Assembly (NCBI RefSeq): GCF_004402015.1 | Contig: NZ_SOPW01000015.1 | Location: 23,506 to 87,505 of the forward strand | DNA: 64,000 nucleotides | DNA from: Filobacillus milosensis | GTDB taxonomy: Bacteria > Bacillota > Bacilli > Bacillales > Alkalibacillaceae | Direction of reading: 5' to 3' | Shown: one piece after another, positions 1 to 11,566 of the stretch | Position numbering within the stretch: position 1 is the first letter of the stretch | Layout: each line of letters begins with the position of its first letter | The notes under the pieces: generated by a model | What the model was told of the DNA's origin: nothing | Seen by the model: the letters and a program-made list of their open reading frames with translations, nothing else | Databases searched by the model: none | Made by a program: the position numbers and the translations under genes

Positions 1-1503
1 GAAAACCATTGAGATGCCATATTCATTACACTTTTGAATCGAATCTTCATCACGTATAGAGCCACCAGGTTGGATAATTGTTCGAATACCCGCTTCGTGA
101 GCTGCTTCGACTGTATCGGCCATCGGAAAAAAGGCATCCGAAGCCATAACAGAATCTTGTGCCTTTTCGCCAGCTTGCTCGATAGCAATTTTGGCAGCGC
201 CCACTCGGTTCATTTGCCCAGCACCAACTCCAATGGTTTGTGCATCTTTGGCTAATAAGATGGCATTTGATTTGACGTGTTTGATGACTTTCCATGCGAA
301 TTTTAGGTCACCCCATTCACCATCAGATGGTGATCGCTCTGTTACGACTTTAAAATCATGCTCTTCCATCTCATGTCTATCTTCTTCTTGAATGAGCATG
401 CCTCCGCTTACTGTCTTCACTTGATTTACCGCTTCATTCAACTTTACGGGTACCTCTAATAATCGAATGTTCTTTTTCTTAGTTAAAATTTCTAAAGCCC
501 CATCTGTAAACGCTGGCGCAATGACAATTTCTAAAAAAATAGAGCTTAATTTTTCCGCCACTTGTTCATCGACAGAGCGGTTTAATGCGATAATTCCACC
601 AAAAATAGAGACTGGATCAGCAGCATACGCCCGTGTAAAAGCATCATATAAGTTTTTACCAATCCCTACACCACATGGATTCATGTGCTTTACCGCGACT
701 GCAGCAGGTTCTTCAAAGTCTTTCACAATGGTTAATGCGGCATCTGCATCCTGAATATTGTTATAAGAAAGCTCTTTGCCATGTAATTGTTTTGCCATAA
801 CTAATGTAGATGATTCTGCTAAAGCATCCGCATAAAAAGCGGCCTGTTGGTGAGGGTTTTCACCATAACGTAACGTTTGCTTTCGTTCATAAGTTAATGT
901 TTTAGTTTCAGGAAATTTTTCTCCCACTTGATTTGTCAAATAATCAGCAATCAATGCATCATAATGGGCGGTATGTCTAAATACCTTTGCGGCTAATTCA
1001 CGTTTTAACTGAAGCGAGATTTCCCCTTCACTTAAAGCTTCAATAACTGCTGAGTAATCAGCAGGGTCAACTACAACCGTTACATCTTGATGGTTTTTCG
1101 CCGCAGACCTTAGCATGGTAGGGCCACCAATATCGATATTTTCAATTGCATCATCAAATGTTACATCTTCTTTTGAAATCGTCTCTTTAAACGGATATAG
1201 ATTCACTATTACAAAATCAATAGGTTGTATGTTTTGCGCTTGAAGCTGATCCATGTGATTTTCTTCAGACCTTTTAGCTAAAAGTCCACCATGAACATTG
1301 GGGTGAAGAGTTTTGACTCGACCTCCTAAAATCTCTGGAAATCCAGTCACTTCTGATATACCTGTAACTTTAATACCAGCTTCTTCAATAGCTTTTTTTG
1401 TACCGCCTGTTGAAATAATCTCAATACCGTGTTCTACTAACTGCTTGGCTAAATCAACGATACCTGTTTTATCTGAAACACTAATTAACGCTCGTTTTTG
1501 CAA
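1..1503 (-). CDS. purH: PurH, bifunctional AICAR transformylase / IMP cyclohydrolase (partial, 3' end cut by window)
   Basis: Catalyses the last two steps of IMP synthesis in the cytoplasm: formylation of AICAR and ring closure of FAICAR. The start is a TTG at 1501-1503 preceded by AAAGGGTG; the protein begins MQKRALISVSDKTG, the usual N-terminal cyclohydrolase (MGS-like) domain, with STGGT shortly after. The frame stays open to the window edge. 501 codons are present and the last visible residues (GISMVF) match the family C-terminus, so only about eight residues are missing. It overlaps the end of purN by 23 nt, which suggests translational coupling. purD, the usual next gene, would lie beyond the window. 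Confidence 0.95.
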   Translation of the reverse strand, partial: MQKRALISVSDKTGIVDLAKQLVEHGIEIISTGGTKKAIEEAGIKVTGISEVTGFPEILGGRVKTLHPNVHGGLLAKRSEENHMDQLQAQNIQPIDFVIVNLYPFKETISKEDVTFDDAIENIDIGGPTMLRSAAKNHQDVTVVVDPADYSAVIEALSEGEISLQLKRELAAKVFRHTAHYDALIADYLTNQVGEKFPETKTLTYERKQTLRYGENPHQQAAFYADALAESSTLVMAKQLHGKELSYNNIQDADAALTIVKDFEEPAAVAVKHMNPCGVGIGKNLYDAFTRAYAADPVSIFGGIIALNRSVDEQVAEKLSSIFLEIVIAPAFTDGALEILTKKKNIRLLEVPVKLNEAVNQVKTVSGGMLIQEEDRHEMEEHDFKVVTERSPSDGEWGDLKFAWKVIKHVKSNAILLAKDAQTIGVGAGQMNRVGAAKIAIEQAGEKAQDSVMASDAFFPMADTVEAAHEAGIRTIIQPGGSIRDEDSIQKCNEYGISMVF

Positions 1504-2077
1504 TGGTTTCACCCTTTCGTAACAGCTGATCTAATGTTTGAGGATATAAACGATGTTCTATTTTTTGTATTTTCTTTTGAAGACTGTCGTATGTATCACT
1601 AGGTTTGATTTCTACTTTTTCTTGGGCAATGATTGGTCCGGTATCCATTCCTTCATCAACATAGTGAATCGTGACACCTGTAATCTTGGCACCCGCTTCT
1701 AACGCTTGCCCAATCGCATCCAGTCCTGGAAATTCAGGTAAAAGCGACGGGTGAATATTAATAATGTCACCATCAAATCTTTTCAACAGCATAGGTCCGA
1801 TGAGACGCATGTAACCTGCTAACACAATAAAATCAACGCGGTACCTCATTAATAAACCTAATATATCAGCTTCGTAAGCCATTTTATCGGGGTAATTTTT
1901 TGGAGAAATAAAATACGAGCTTACACCTAGCTGATCTGCCCGCTCTAACGCATAGGCAGTTGGCTGATCGGAAAATAATAAGACAACTTCATATCCCTTT
2001 TCTTTTCCTTTTGTAGCATTAACAATGGATTCAAAATTTGAGCCACTCCCCGAGGCAAATACGGCTACCCGTTTCAT
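1481..2077 (-). CDS. purN: PurN, phosphoribosylglycinamide formyltransferase
   Basis: Transfers a formyl group from 10-formyl-THF to GAR in de novo purine synthesis. The N-terminus has the phosphate-binding GSGSNFES loop; the catalytic Asn and His lie in NIHPSLLP and the catalytic Asp in MDTGPII. At 198 residues it is of normal length. ATG at 2077 is chosen because GGGGAGG lies 7 nt upstream; a TTG one codon earlier is also possible. The start ATG shares one base with the purM stop, and the 3' end overlaps purH, so the gene is tightly coupled in the pur operon. Confidence 0.95.
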   Translation of the reverse strand: MKRVAVFASGSGSNFESIVNATKGKEKGYEVVLLFSDQPTAYALERADQLGVSSYFISPKNYPDKMAYEADILGLLMRYRVDFIVLAGYMRLIGPMLLKRFDGDIINIHPSLLPEFPGLDAIGQALEAGAKITGVTIHYVDEGMDTGPIIAQEKVEIKPSDTYDSLQKKIQKIEHRLYPQTLDQLLRKGETIAKTSVN

Positions 2078-3099
2078 CAAATAACCTCCCCAACAATCTT
2101 CAATTCATTTCCACGTTGAATGCTTCCAATAACATAAGCTTCATCTAATAGTTCTATAACCGTTTCTGCTTGGTCAGGTTCCACTGCTAAAACCATACCT
2201 ATGCCCATATTAAACACCCCGTACATATCCTGTTGGGTTAGTTGACCTTTTTGCTGTAAAAATTCAAATATGGTTGGACGTGGAAACTTTCCTACATCAA
2301 TTGTCGCTGTCAGCCCTTCAGGTAACATACGTGGAATATTTTCATAGAATCCACCACCTGTGATATGAGCGGCACCTTTCAATAAACCATGGTCTTTCAC
2401 TTTTAAAACATCTTTAACGTAGATTCTGGTTGAAGTTAATAGAACTTCACCGAGCGAACGATCAAAGGGTTCATACATTTTTTTTATATCTAAACCAGCA
2501 TCTGAAATGATTTTTCGTACTAATGAAAAACCGTTACTATGCACACCGCTAGAAGGAAGGCCGATAAGGATGTCACCTTCTTGGATCGAATCACCTGTAA
2601 TTATTTCGCTTTTTTCACATGCTCCAACAGCAAAACCTGCTAGATCATATTCATCATCTTCGTAAATACCAGGCATTTCAGCTGTTTCACCACCGATTAA
2701 AGCACATCCTGCATCTTCGCATCCATCTGAAATACCTTTTACTATTTGTTCGACTTTTTTAGGGTCAGCTTCACCTAGTCCGATATAATCCAAAAAGTAT
2801 AAAGGCTCGGCTCCCTGAACGACAATATCATTAACACACATCGCCACTGCATCGATTCCAACTGTGTCATGAAGACCCAAGTTAAAAGCTAATTTTAATT
2901 TCGTTCCAACACCATCTGCACCTGAGATGAGTACAGGCTCGTCGTATTTCAATTGAGATAAATCAAACATGCCACCAAAGCTTCCTAATGTCCCCATAAC
3001 CCCAAGTCGCTTCGTACGATCAACATGGCTTTTCATCCGATCAACCGCTTCGTAACCCGCTTTAATATTTACTCCTGCTTGTTTATAGGCTTCAGACAT
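2077..3099 (-). CDS. purM: PurM, phosphoribosylformylglycinamidine cyclo-ligase
   Basis: Closes the imidazole ring of AIR from FGAM using ATP. It shows the PurM/AIR-synthase fold signatures: [14 protein letters not shown] near residue 60, the conserved CVNDI segment, and GGETAEMPG near residue 140. 340 residues, typical for the family. It abuts purF (the purM start and the purF stop share base 3099) and touches purN downstream. No anomalies were seen. Confidence 0.96.
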   Translation of the reverse strand: MSEAYKQAGVNIKAGYEAVDRMKSHVDRTKRLGVMGTLGSFGGMFDLSQLKYDEPVLISGADGVGTKLKLAFNLGLHDTVGIDAVAMCVNDIVVQGAEPLYFLDYIGLGEADPKKVEQIVKGISDGCEDAGCALIGGETAEMPGIYEDDEYDLAGFAVGACEKSEIITGDSIQEGDILIGLPSSGVHSNGFSLVRKIISDAGLDIKKMYEPFDRSLGEVLLTSTRIYVKDVLKVKDHGLLKGAAHITGGGFYENIPRMLPEGLTATIDVGKFPRPTIFEFLQQKGQLTQQDMYGVFNMGIGMVLAVEPDQAETVIELLDEAYVIGSIQRGNELKIVGEVI

Positions 3100-4532
3100 T
3101 AGTTTTTCGCTCCAATCAGCTGTTCTTTTTCATAAGGTGGTACTGAATCTTCATATAAATCTGTCGGGTAATTTCCAGTAAAACATGCGAGACAATGTCC
3201 ACAGTTAGGATTAGAGTCTTGGCGGTCTACCGCTTCGACCATCGAATCAATAGGCAGATAAGATATAGAGTCTGCGCCAATCATCTCACCAATCTCCTCA
3301 ACACTATGGTTAGCAGCGATTAATTCACCTGCGTTGGATGTGTCGATTCCATAAAAACAAGGGTGAGTAATTGGAGGTGAACTTATGCGTACATGTACTT
3401 CTTTTGCTCCTGCTTGTTTTAGCATTTTCACGATCTTTTTCGAAGTTGTACCTCGAACTATGGAGTCATCAACCATAACGACACGTTTTCCTTCTACTAT
3501 CTTACGTACAGCTGATAACTTCATTTGTACACCACGCTCACGTAACTCTTGTGAAGGTTGAATGAATGTCCGACCAACATATCGATTTTTAATTAACCCA
3601 AGCTCATAAGGAATTCCTGATTGCTCAGCAAAACCGATCGCTGCAGATATACTTGAATCGGGTACACCTGTTACAACATCCGCTTTAACGGGTGCAACTT
3701 CTGCCAGTTTTTTACCTAAACGCTTTCTCACACTATGAATATTATTTCCATCTACATTACTATCAGGACGAGCAAAATAGACATATTCCATCGTGCAAAT
3801 AGCTCGATTTTTAGTTTTAGAAAAATAATCTGAGTGCATTCCTTCATCATCTATAACTAATATCTCACCAGGCTCGACTTCTCGCATATATTCAGCACCA
3901 ACGACATCAAAAGCACACGTCTCTGAAGCCACTGCATACCCACTTCCTACACGACCGACCGAGAGTGGACGCATCCCTCGAGGATCCAAGGCAACAATGA
4001 GTTGATTTTCCACTAACATCACAACCGCATACGCGCCCTCTAGTTCGCATAATGACTCCTTGACCCGCTCAATCATCACGTCTTGCTTAGAGCGTTTAAT
4101 TAAATGGGCGATGACTTCCGTATCAGACGTCGTTTGAAAAATACTGCCGCTACACTCTAATTCTTCTCTTAGTTTGTTAGCATTCACTAAGTTACCGTTA
4201 TGCGCAATCGCCAGCGACCCTGTACTTGAGCGAAAAAATAAAGGTTGAATGTTTTCATAGGTTTTACCACCAGCGGTTGAATATCGTACATGACCAATAG
4301 CCGAACTTCCAGAAAGATTCATTAATTCATTTTCATCCAACACTTCAGTGACTAACCCTTGGCCTTTTGCTTGCTTTAATTCTTGACCGTTTGACACAAC
4401 AACACCTGCACCTTCTTGACCACGGTGTTGTAAGGCGTGAAGGCCGTAATAAGTCATATGTGCTGCTTGTGTGTGCCCGTATACTCCAAAGATTCCACAT
4501 TCTTCGTTTAATCCTTTGATTTCAGCAAGCAT
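3099..4532 (-). CDS. purF: PurF, amidophosphoribosyltransferase
   Basis: Commits PRPP to purine synthesis by making phosphoribosylamine with glutamine as nitrogen donor. ATG at 4532 has AAGGAG 7 nt upstream and gives [12 protein letters not shown], that is, an 11-residue propeptide before the nucleophilic Cys12, as in the Bacillus enzyme; an ATG six codons earlier is less likely. The N-terminal Ntn glutaminase domain is followed by the PRTase PRPP loop ([14 protein letters not shown]). The C-terminal CGHCLACF cysteines fit the oxygen-sensitive 4Fe-4S cluster of the B. subtilis type. The start overlaps the end of purL by 25 nt. Confidence 0.96.
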   Translation of the reverse strand: MLAEIKGLNEECGIFGVYGHTQAAHMTYYGLHALQHRGQEGAGVVVSNGQELKQAKGQGLVTEVLDENELMNLSGSSAIGHVRYSTAGGKTYENIQPLFFRSSTGSLAIAHNGNLVNANKLREELECSGSIFQTTSDTEVIAHLIKRSKQDVMIERVKESLCELEGAYAVVMLVENQLIVALDPRGMRPLSVGRVGSGYAVASETCAFDVVGAEYMREVEPGEILVIDDEGMHSDYFSKTKNRAICTMEYVYFARPDSNVDGNNIHSVRKRLGKKLAEVAPVKADVVTGVPDSSISAAIGFAEQSGIPYELGLIKNRYVGRTFIQPSQELRERGVQMKLSAVRKIVEGKRVVMVDDSIVRGTTSKKIVKMLKQAGAKEVHVRISSPPITHPCFYGIDTSNAGELIAANHSVEEIGEMIGADSISYLPIDSMVEAVDRQDSNPNCGHCLACFTGNYPTDLYEDSVPPYEKEQLIGAKN

Positions 4533-6715
4533 GGAATGGCTCCTTTCCAAAGCTTAGTTAAATCATCTATGGAACGATCAACTACTTTCTCATTATTGAA
4601 CTTAATAACCATTTGCCCATTATTCGTTACAGTTCCAATTCTTACTGCATCAACCATTTGTTCAAATTGATCTGTAAGTTCAGGTTGAACCGTCACAACA
4701 AATCTTGATTGTGTTTCGCTAAACAGTTCAATTGCATCTTCACCATCAATATCAACCGTTAAGCCTAAAGGGGTTGTCATCACTTTTTCAGCTAAAGCAA
4801 CTGCTAAGCCACCTTCTGAAACGTCATGCGCTGAAGCGACCACCCCAGCTTGAATCGCTTGAAGTAATTGTTGTTGATGTTTTTGTTCTGTCTTTAAATC
4901 AATAGTCGGACAATTGCCTTCATATTGACCTGATAAAAGCTTTTGAATTTCACTGCCACCGATCTCTTCAGTTGTCTCACCAATGACATACACCGCATCG
5001 CCTGGCTCTTTAGCTAATTGTGTAGTTATATGTTTTAAGTCATGCACAAGCCCAACCATACCGATGACAGGTGTTGGGTAAACGCTCGTGCCATTCGTCT
5101 CATTATAAAGGGATACATTTCCACTGATGACAGGCGTTTTTAGTAATTCACACGCTTTCGCCATCCCGTCAGTTGCTTGTTCCATCATCCAAAACACTTC
5201 AGGTTTATCTGGATTACCAAAATTCAAGCAGTCTGTAACCGCAACCGGTTCAGCGCCTGAAGCGACAAGATTTCTTGCAGCTTCTGCGACCGCAATTTGA
5301 CCGCCTTGCTGTGGGTCTAAGTGCAAGTATCTCGAATTACAATCCGTTGTCATAGCAATAGCTTTATCTGTTCCTCTAACGCGCAATACCGCTGCATCTG
5401 AACCTGGCTTAACTACCGTATTTGTCTGAACTTGATGGTCATATTGTTCATAAACCCACTCTTTACTTGCAATCGTAGGCTGTTGTAATAATTGTTCAAG
5501 TATATCGTTAGCGTCGTTAAATTCTAACTTTTGAGAGACTCTATTAAACTCAGGTTTCTTAGATGGCATATGGTATACCGGTGCATCTTCTGCCAGTGCA
5601 TCAACTGGTACATCAGTTACAATTTCACCTTTAAACAATAGACGAAATTGCTTTTCTTCAATGACCTGACCAACTTCCACCGCTTCAAGGTCATATTTCG
5701 AAACAATGTCTTTAATTTCTTGTTCTCGACCTTTTTCAACGACGATTAACATGCGCTCTTGTGATTCTGAAAGCATCATCTCATAAGGTGTCATATCTCT
5801 TTCACGCTGCGGGACCAAATCGAGATTCATTTCAATTCCTGTTCCAGCTTTACTCGCCATCTCACTTGCAGAAGACGTTAGTCCTGCTGCACCCATATCT
5901 TGAATCCCGACTAGCGCATCGCACTTCACAATCTCTAAACTAGCTTCAATTAAAAGTTTTTCCATAAACGGATCGCCAACTTGGACAGCTGGACGGTCTT
6001 CAGCAGAATTATCTGTTAACTCTTCTGATGCAAACGTAGCTCCATGAATACCATCTCTACCTGTTGCTGACCCAATATACATGACGGTGTTGCCGATTCC
6101 TTTGGCCTGACCCACCTGAATATCTTCATGTTTTATTAACCCGACACACATGGCATTTACAAGCGGATTCCCTTTATAGCAATCATCAAATTGAATCTCG
6201 CCACCGACTGTTGGAACCCCGACGCAATTTCCATAACCCGCAATTCCTGCCACCACTTCTTCAAACAAGTACTTTGTACGAGGGTGATTAAGCTCTCCAA
6301 ATCTTAAAGAATTTAACAAAGCAATGGGTTTCGCTCCCATCGAGAAGACATCACGTAAGATTCCACCTACACCTGTCGCAGCCCCTTGATAAGGTTCAAT
6401 CGCTGAAGGGTGATTGTGACTTTCAATTTTAAAAGCTACCGCTAACTCATCTCCTATATCAACAATACCTGCACCTTCACCAGGACCTTGTAAAACCCGT
6501 TCACTGGTTGTAGGGAATTTACTTAAAAGTGGTTTGGATTTTTTATAGCTGCAATGCTCACTCCACATCACTGAAAAAATTCCTGTTTCTGTATAGTTAG
6601 GTGTACGACCAAGTAATTCTTCTATACGATTAAACTCTTCATCACTTAAACCCATCTCAGCATATAACTTTTTATCTTTAACCTCATTTGGACTTGGCTC
6701 AAGAAGTAACGGCAT
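4508..6715 (-). CDS. purL: PurL, phosphoribosylformylglycinamidine synthase, synthetase subunit
   Basis: ATP-dependent subunit converting FGAR to FGAM; the ammonia comes from PurQ and assembly needs PurS. At 735 residues this is the small Gram-positive PurL, not the 1300-residue fused enzyme. Motifs include [11 protein letters not shown] near residue 50, KIESHNHPS near 95 and the repeated AIRS-like domains ([28 protein letters not shown]). The start overlaps purQ by 17 nt. Neighbouring purQ and purS complete the three-subunit complex. Confidence 0.96.
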   Translation of the reverse strand: MPLLLEPSPNEVKDKKLYAEMGLSDEEFNRIEELLGRTPNYTETGIFSVMWSEHCSYKKSKPLLSKFPTTSERVLQGPGEGAGIVDIGDELAVAFKIESHNHPSAIEPYQGAATGVGGILRDVFSMGAKPIALLNSLRFGELNHPRTKYLFEEVVAGIAGYGNCVGVPTVGGEIQFDDCYKGNPLVNAMCVGLIKHEDIQVGQAKGIGNTVMYIGSATGRDGIHGATFASEELTDNSAEDRPAVQVGDPFMEKLLIEASLEIVKCDALVGIQDMGAAGLTSSASEMASKAGTGIEMNLDLVPQRERDMTPYEMMLSESQERMLIVVEKGREQEIKDIVSKYDLEAVEVGQVIEEKQFRLLFKGEIVTDVPVDALAEDAPVYHMPSKKPEFNRVSQKLEFNDANDILEQLLQQPTIASKEWVYEQYDHQVQTNTVVKPGSDAAVLRVRGTDKAIAMTTDCNSRYLHLDPQQGGQIAVAEAARNLVASGAEPVAVTDCLNFGNPDKPEVFWMMEQATDGMAKACELLKTPVISGNVSLYNETNGTSVYPTPVIGMVGLVHDLKHITTQLAKEPGDAVYVIGETTEEIGGSEIQKLLSGQYEGNCPTIDLKTEQKHQQQLLQAIQAGVVASAHDVSEGGLAVALAEKVMTTPLGLTVDIDGEDAIELFSETQSRFVVTVQPELTDQFEQMVDAVRIGTVTNNGQMVIKFNNEKVVDRSIDDLTKLWKGAIPCLLKSKD

Positions 6716-7382
6716 GCTGTTCCCTCCAATGCACTAGAATCGACTGAAACAATTTGTATCCATCATCATTACCTAATAATTGTTCAACTGCACGTTCAGG
6801 GTGCGGCATCATTCCTAAGACATTACCTCGTTCATTCACAATACCTGCAATATCCCCTTTGGATCCGTTCGGGTTATCTGCATAGCGGAAGACAACCTGA
6901 TGGTTCTTCTCTAAATCTGCTAAAGTACCTTCATCACACTCATAATTTCCTTCAGCATGAGCGATTGGAAGATTAATTCGCTCTTGTAATCGATATTGAT
7001 TAGTAAATGCAGTCTCGTTATTTTCAACGATTAAAGGTGTCGTCTGACAAATAAATTTAAGATGTTCATTACGTTTCATCGCACCTGGTAAAAGCCCTGA
7101 TTCTAATAGAACTTGAAATCCGTTACAAATGCCTAAAATCGGCTTACCAGATTCAGCAAAGTCTATAATGGCTGGCATTATATTAGAAAAACTGGCAATC
7201 GCACCTGAACGAAGGTAATCACCGTATGAGAACCCTCCAGGTAAAAGAACAGCATCATAGTTTTCTAGATTTGTTTCATGATGAGAGACATAGTCTACTT
7301 CTTCACATAACACTTCCTCTATCGCACGGAAGAGGTCGGTATCACAGTTGGAGCCGGGGAATACAATGACCGCAAACCTCAC
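6699..7382 (-). CDS. purQ: PurQ, FGAM synthase glutaminase subunit
   Basis: Class I glutamine amidotransferase that feeds ammonia to PurL. The nucleophile lies in [10 protein letters not shown] and the catalytic His/Glu pair in [10 protein letters not shown] near the C-terminus. The N-terminus [14 protein letters not shown] is characteristic. 227 residues, normal. It overlaps purS by 4 nt (ATGA-type junction) and purL by 17 nt, consistent with stoichiometric production of the complex. Confidence 0.96.
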   Translation of the reverse strand: MRFAVIVFPGSNCDTDLFRAIEEVLCEEVDYVSHHETNLENYDAVLLPGGFSYGDYLRSGAIASFSNIMPAIIDFAESGKPILGICNGFQVLLESGLLPGAMKRNEHLKFICQTTPLIVENNETAFTNQYRLQERINLPIAHAEGNYECDEGTLADLEKNHQVVFRYADNPNGSKGDIAGIVNERGNVLGMMPHPERAVEQLLGNDDGYKLFQSILVHWREQHAVTS

Positions 7383-7630
7383 TTCGAAACGACCTCCTCT
7401 GTCTCATAGCGGTAATCCTCTATGACGGGATTAGCCAGTAATTGCTCACACATGTTTTGAATCTCTTGATCGCCTGCAGCTTCATGATCCATATAAAATT
7501 CCATATACTTCCCAACACGCATCTCGCTAACTCCTCTAAATCCTCTAGCATCTAACGCCTGTTCTACTGCTTTTCCTTGAGGATCAAGTACACCTTCTTT
7601 TAATGTGACAAATACTTTTACTTTAACCAT
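7379..7630 (-). CDS. purS: PurS, FGAM synthase bridging subunit
   Basis: Small dimeric protein that bridges PurL and PurQ in the multi-subunit FGAM synthase of Gram-positive bacteria and archaea. 83 residues, starting [21 protein letters not shown], with the conserved [15 protein letters not shown] segment. It sits between purC and purQ with overlaps at both ends, exactly as in Bacillus pur operons. Confidence 0.95.
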   Translation of the reverse strand: MVKVKVFVTLKEGVLDPQGKAVEQALDARGFRGVSEMRVGKYMEFYMDHEAAGDQEIQNMCEQLLANPVIEDYRYETEEVVSK

Positions 7631-8345
7631 GAGACAAAGCCCCCTTTAATCGATTTAATATAATTTTATAAGCATGTTCGACACTACCTAAACCCTGTCG
7701 GAACACATCTTTATCTAGTTTTTCATTCGTATGAATATCCCATAAGCGACACGTGTCAGGTGAAACTTCATCAGATAAAATGATTTGTCCTGAGCGGTCG
7801 TAACCGAATTCTAATTTAAAATCTACAAGCTTGATCTCGCATGCTTCAAAAAGCTCAATTAAAGCATCATTCACTTTTAATGCCATTTCTTTCATTTGAT
7901 TTAAATCAGATTGATTAACTAGATTTAATAGTTTAATATGATCTTCATTAATCAGTGGATCACCTAGATCATCATCTTTGTAATAGTATTCAACAATCGG
8001 AAATGCCAATTCTCTTCCTTCTTTTAGCCCTATTCGTTTAGCTAAACTACCTGCGGCAATGTTCCGAACGACAACTTCGATTGGGATAATCTCATTATGC
8101 TGGACCAACTGCTCAGTCTGGTTTAATTGCTCAAGCCAATGATTCGAAATCCCTTCACGGTTTAAACGTTCGAACAATATTGATGAGATTTGATTGTTTA
8201 ATGCGCCTTTCCCTTGCTCTTGCGCTTTTTTCTCACCATTGAATGCTGTTAAATCATTTTTATATTCAACGATTAGAACATCAGATTGATCAGTTTCAAA
8301 TAACCTTTTCGCCTTTCCTTCATAAAGCAGTTGACCTTTATCCAA
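7623..8345 (-). CDS. purC: PurC, SAICAR synthetase
   Basis: Condenses CAIR with aspartate using ATP. The start is TTG at 8343-8345, about 8 nt after a GGGGG Shine-Dalgarno; the product begins MDKGQLLYEGKAKRLFE. The SAICAR synthetase signatures are visible: LVDFKLEFG and LSDEVSPDTCRLWD in the C-terminal half. 240 residues, normal. The 3' end overlaps purS by 8 nt. Confidence 0.95.
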   Translation of the reverse strand: MDKGQLLYEGKAKRLFETDQSDVLIVEYKNDLTAFNGEKKAQEQGKGALNNQISSILFERLNREGISNHWLEQLNQTEQLVQHNEIIPIEVVVRNIAAGSLAKRIGLKEGRELAFPIVEYYYKDDDLGDPLINEDHIKLLNLVNQSDLNQMKEMALKVNDALIELFEACEIKLVDFKLEFGYDRSGQIILSDEVSPDTCRLWDIHTNEKLDKDVFRQGLGSVEHAYKIILNRLKGALSHG

Positions 8346-8358
8346 ATGAAACGCCCCC

Positions 8359-9654
8359 TTAATTTAAACCTAGTCGTTCGAAAATCCCGTCTACATTCTT
8401 TAAGTGATACGTTGCATCAAAGCAATCATCCAGTTCCTCTTCAGTTAATTGTTGTTTAATGTCAGGGTGATTTCTAACTAATTCAATGAATGATGTTTGC
8501 TCTTCCCAGGCTTGCATCGCGAGAGGCTGAACCAAATCATAAGCCGCTTCACGAGATAAACCTTTATCAATTAATGATAGAAGTACGCGCTGGGAGAAAA
8601 TCAAACCAAATGTGCGATCCATGTTACGCTTCATATTGTCTTCATATACTGTTAATTTTTCTACAATACTCCCAAAGCGATTTAGCATATAATTAAGAGC
8701 AATCGTTGCATCAGGTAAAATGACGCGTTCAGCTGACGAATGAGAAATATCTCGTTCATGCCACAGTGGCACATTTTCATATGCTGTCATCATGTAACCT
8801 CGAATAACTCTCGCCATCCCTGCCATATTCTCTGACCCAATTGGATTACGCTTATGTGGCATAGCGGATGAACCTTTCTGGCCTTTAGCGAAAAATTCCT
8901 CCACTTCACGAGTTTCACTTTTTTGTAACCCTCGAATTTCTACAGCCATCTTTTCAATTGATGTTGCAATTAGAGCTAACGTTGACATATAGTGCGCGTG
9001 ACGGTCGCGTTGTAACGTTTGAGTGGATATTGGAGCTGGCTTTAATCCAAGGTTTTCACAAACAAATTTTTCAACAAACGGATCAATATTCGCATACGTT
9101 CCAACTGCGCCAGACATTTTTCCGTAACCGATCGTCTCAGCAGCCGCATCAAATCGCTCCAGGTTACGCTTCATCTCTTCATACCACAGCGCCATTTTAA
9201 GGCCAAATGTCGTAGGTTCAGCGTGCACGCCGTGAGTTCTTCCCATCATGACTGTGTATTTATGTTCTTTTGCCTTTTCTTTTAATATGTTTACAAATCG
9301 AACAAGATCTTTTCTAATAATGTCATTCGCCTGCTTAATTAAGTAGCCTAAAGCGGTATCAACCACATCCGTTGAGGTTAATCCGTAATGAACCCATTTC
9401 TTTTCATCGCCCAATGTTTCAGATACAGAACGTGTAAACGCAACGACATCATGACGTGTTTCCGCTTCAATTTCTTGAATTCGAGCGACATCAAACGAAG
9501 CTTTTTCTCTAATGGCTTTCACATCTTCTTTGGGGATGATACCCAGTTCAGCCCACGCTTCACATGCTAAGATTTCAACTTCCAACCAGGCTTGATATTT
9601 ATTTTGTTCCGTCCAAATTTGACCCATTTCTTCTCGTGTATAACGTTCAATCAT
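8359..9654 (-). CDS. purB: PurB, adenylosuccinate lyase
   Basis: Fumarase/aspartase-superfamily enzyme that acts twice in purine synthesis, on SAICAR and on adenylosuccinate. It shows [14 protein letters not shown] (catalytic His region, near residue 140) and the superfamily signature [11 protein letters not shown] near residue 265. 431 residues, as expected. It lies 13 nt upstream of purC and just after purK. Confidence 0.96.
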   Translation of the reverse strand: MIERYTREEMGQIWTEQNKYQAWLEVEILACEAWAELGIIPKEDVKAIREKASFDVARIQEIEAETRHDVVAFTRSVSETLGDEKKWVHYGLTSTDVVDTALGYLIKQANDIIRKDLVRFVNILKEKAKEHKYTVMMGRTHGVHAEPTTFGLKMALWYEEMKRNLERFDAAAETIGYGKMSGAVGTYANIDPFVEKFVCENLGLKPAPISTQTLQRDRHAHYMSTLALIATSIEKMAVEIRGLQKSETREVEEFFAKGQKGSSAMPHKRNPIGSENMAGMARVIRGYMMTAYENVPLWHERDISHSSAERVILPDATIALNYMLNRFGSIVEKLTVYEDNMKRNMDRTFGLIFSQRVLLSLIDKGLSREAAYDLVQPLAMQAWEEQTSFIELVRNHPDIKQQLTEEELDDCFDATYHLKNVDGIFERLGLN

Positions 9655-9657
9655 TTC

Positions 9658-10782
9658 TTATTGCCTCCAAATTCCTATATCTTTTATTTGTTGAATGATG
9701 CCTTTTGTATTTTCTCCGATAAAATTCACATGCCCCATTTTTCGCTTAGGTTTAGCATCTTGTTTTCCGTATAAATGTAGTTTGGCATTCGGTACATTTG
9801 GAATACTCATTTTTACAGCGTCTAAGTGTTCACCCAACACATTCATCATAACCACCGCAGAGTGCTGATCTGGATTAGCTAACGTCATTCCAGTAATGGC
9901 ACGAATGTGTTGTTCGAATTGATTCGTCACGCAAGCATCCAGTGTATAATGACCTGAATTATGAGGTCTCGGTGCTACTTCATTAATGTAAATTTCTCCA
10001 TCATCTGTTAAAAACATTTCAACACCCAGCGTTCCTACTAACTCCATTGATTCGGCTAATTGCTCTGCCATTTGTTTAGCTTTCTCAGCAATCAACGGGA
10101 CAATTCGAGCCGGGACGATCGATTGAAGTAAAATATGGTCTACATGAATATTTTCACTAACTGGAAAGCTAACCATTTCACCGTTCACACTTCGATTCAC
10201 GATAACTGACAGTTCTTTTTCAAATGGTAAAAAACGTTCTAGAATACACGGACCATGATCAATTAAATCCACCGCATTCATTAGATCTGACTTTTCACGG
10301 ATGATGAATTGACCTTTTCCATCATAGCCCCCACGCCTTGTTTTTAATACGCAAGGAAAACCAATGTGTTCTGATGCCCGCTTCAAGTCTTCAATATTAT
10401 GAATCAGGTCATATGCTACAACATTACACCCACTATCTGTAATGGCCTTTTTCTCGAACGCTCGATCTTGCGAAATTCTTATGAGCTCACTACCTTGAGG
10501 GACATATCCATTTTCAACTAAATACTCACAAACTCCCACATCGATACTCTCAAATTCATAAGTAATGACATCCGAAACTTCTAATAACCGTTGAGCTGCT
10601 TCAATGTCATGATATGCTGCTACAATTTCAACATCAGCTAATTGTCCCGTTGGTGAATCAGGAGTGGGATCAAGCACGGCAATCCGATAGCCCATCTGTT
10701 TGGCTGCAATTGCCATCATTCTTCCCAACTGACCGCCACCAATAATTCCTATCGTTTTCCCTGGTTCAATATGTTTTACCAT
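9658..10782 (-). CDS. purK: PurK, N5-carboxyaminoimidazole ribonucleotide synthase
   Basis: ATP-grasp enzyme that carboxylates AIR with bicarbonate to give N5-CAIR, the substrate of PurE. The N-terminal dinucleotide-type loop is [14 protein letters not shown]; the ATP-grasp core has [15 protein letters not shown], and [12 protein letters not shown] is the family signature. 374 residues. It overlaps purE by 7 nt, and purEK pairing is universal for this two-step route. Confidence 0.96.
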   Translation of the reverse strand: MVKHIEPGKTIGIIGGGQLGRMMAIAAKQMGYRIAVLDPTPDSPTGQLADVEIVAAYHDIEAAQRLLEVSDVITYEFESIDVGVCEYLVENGYVPQGSELIRISQDRAFEKKAITDSGCNVVAYDLIHNIEDLKRASEHIGFPCVLKTRRGGYDGKGQFIIREKSDLMNAVDLIDHGPCILERFLPFEKELSVIVNRSVNGEMVSFPVSENIHVDHILLQSIVPARIVPLIAEKAKQMAEQLAESMELVGTLGVEMFLTDDGEIYINEVAPRPHNSGHYTLDACVTNQFEQHIRAITGMTLANPDQHSAVVMMNVLGEHLDAVKMSIPNVPNAKLHLYGKQDAKPKRKMGHVNFIGENTKGIIQQIKDIGIWRQ

Positions 10783-11270
10783 GTTTGTAACTCCTCATTA
10801 GATTGTTCGACTTTCTCTTGCAATGCTAAACGTCTATGATTTAATCGTTCGTAAAGTTCATCATTAAAAACCGCTAACTGTTGAACAGCCAGCAAACCTG
10901 CGTTAGTTGCCCCGGCTTTACCAATTGCGACAGTCGCTACTGGAACGCCACCCGGCATTTGTACAATGGATAATAATGAATCAAGTCCATTTAATGTTTT
11001 GGATTGAACAGGAACGCCTATGACAGGTAGAAGGGTCTTTGCGGCAACCATTCCCGGGAGATGAGCAGCCCCTCCTGCTCCTGCAATAATGACTTTAATA
11101 CCACGTGCTTTGGCTTGCTCCGCGTAACGAAACATTTTCTCCGGCGTGCGGTGAGCAGAGACAACCTCTTTTTCATAAGAAACTTCAAGTTCATCTAGTA
11201 TCTCACACGCATACTTCATCGTTTCCCAATCTGATGTACTTCCCATGATTACTCCAACCTCTGGTCGCAT
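10776..11270 (-). CDS. purE: PurE, N5-CAIR mutase
   Basis: Rearranges N5-CAIR to CAIR. ATG at 11270 is chosen because AAAGGAGG lies 6-7 nt upstream; the protein begins [15 protein letters not shown]. Class I PurE motifs are visible: GSTSDWE, SAHRTPE and [14 protein letters not shown]. About 164 residues. It is the first gene of the purine operon, lying behind a riboswitch-controlled terminator. Confidence 0.96.
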   Translation of the reverse strand: MRPEVGVIMGSTSDWETMKYACEILDELEVSYEKEVVSAHRTPEKMFRYAEQAKARGIKVIIAGAGGAAHLPGMVAAKTLLPVIGVPVQSKTLNGLDSLLSIVQMPGGVPVATVAIGKAGATNAGLLAVQQLAVFNDELYERLNHRRLALQEKVEQSNEELQTW

Positions 11271-11349
11271 GCTGATCCTCCTTTTATAACCCAAATTTTT
11301 ACTTTTCTAGCGTTTCTTATATTAATTATTTTTTATAGATTAAATAAAG

Positions 11350-11393
11350 CTAAATAAAAATAGACTGCTTCCCTATATGAGGAAAGCAGTCTG
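11350..11393 (-). terminator. Riboswitch-controlled intrinsic terminator upstream of purE
   Basis: On the minus strand a perfect 9-bp stem (AGACTGCTT with AAGCAGTCT) around a loop is followed by an A/T-rich U tract (TATTTTTATTT). It lies between the purine aptamer and purE. The 5' half of the loop (CCTCATATAG) shares bases with the aptamer P1 strand, so the two structures can compete. Confidence 0.88.
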
Positions 11394-11434
11394 GACATAC
11401 GTCACCCTATACCAAATAAACTGTTCAGAATACT

Positions 11435-11506
11435 TCCCTCATAGTCCAGTCGTTTACGGCAACTGGGTAGAGACTTTTGGGCCATATTCCCAACATTATA
11501 TGAGGG
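11435..11506 (-). promoter_or_regulatory. Purine riboswitch, guanine/hypoxanthine type, controlling the pur operon
   Basis: The minus strand holds a complete purine aptamer: P1 CCCTCAT with ATGAGGG, junction ATAAT, P2 TTGGGAATATGGCCCAA, junction GTCTCTAC, P3 CCAGT with ACTGG and loop GCCGTAAACG. The discriminator base in GACTATG is C (position 74 in xpt numbering), which pairs with guanine; adenine riboswitches have U there. With the downstream terminator this is a transcriptional OFF switch for purE-purH. Confidence 0.95.
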
Positions 11507-11538
11507 TCTATTATTTAACTGTTCGCTTTTACAACTTC

Positions 11539-11566
11539 ATTATAACATTCACTTATAATAGTTCAA
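11539..11566 (-). promoter_or_regulatory. Probable sigma-A promoter of the pur operon
   Basis: TTGAAC (-35, 11561-11566) and TATAAT (-10, 11539-11544) are separated by 16 bp, about 30 nt upstream of the riboswitch aptamer. Just downstream, AAAAGCGAACAGTT resembles one half of a PurR PurBox (CGAAC core), but the usual paired arrangement is not evident, so PurR control is only a possibility. Confidence 0.7.

Noticed and set aside
50..391. Small open frames on both strands within the first 400 bases
   Set aside because: They lie in other frames than the clearly coding purH.
11515..11535. Possible PurR PurBox (GCGAAC core) downstream of the pur promoter
   Set aside because: Only one half-site is visible and it lies downstream of the -10, unlike the paired upstream PurBoxes of B. 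subtilis; kept only as a remark.
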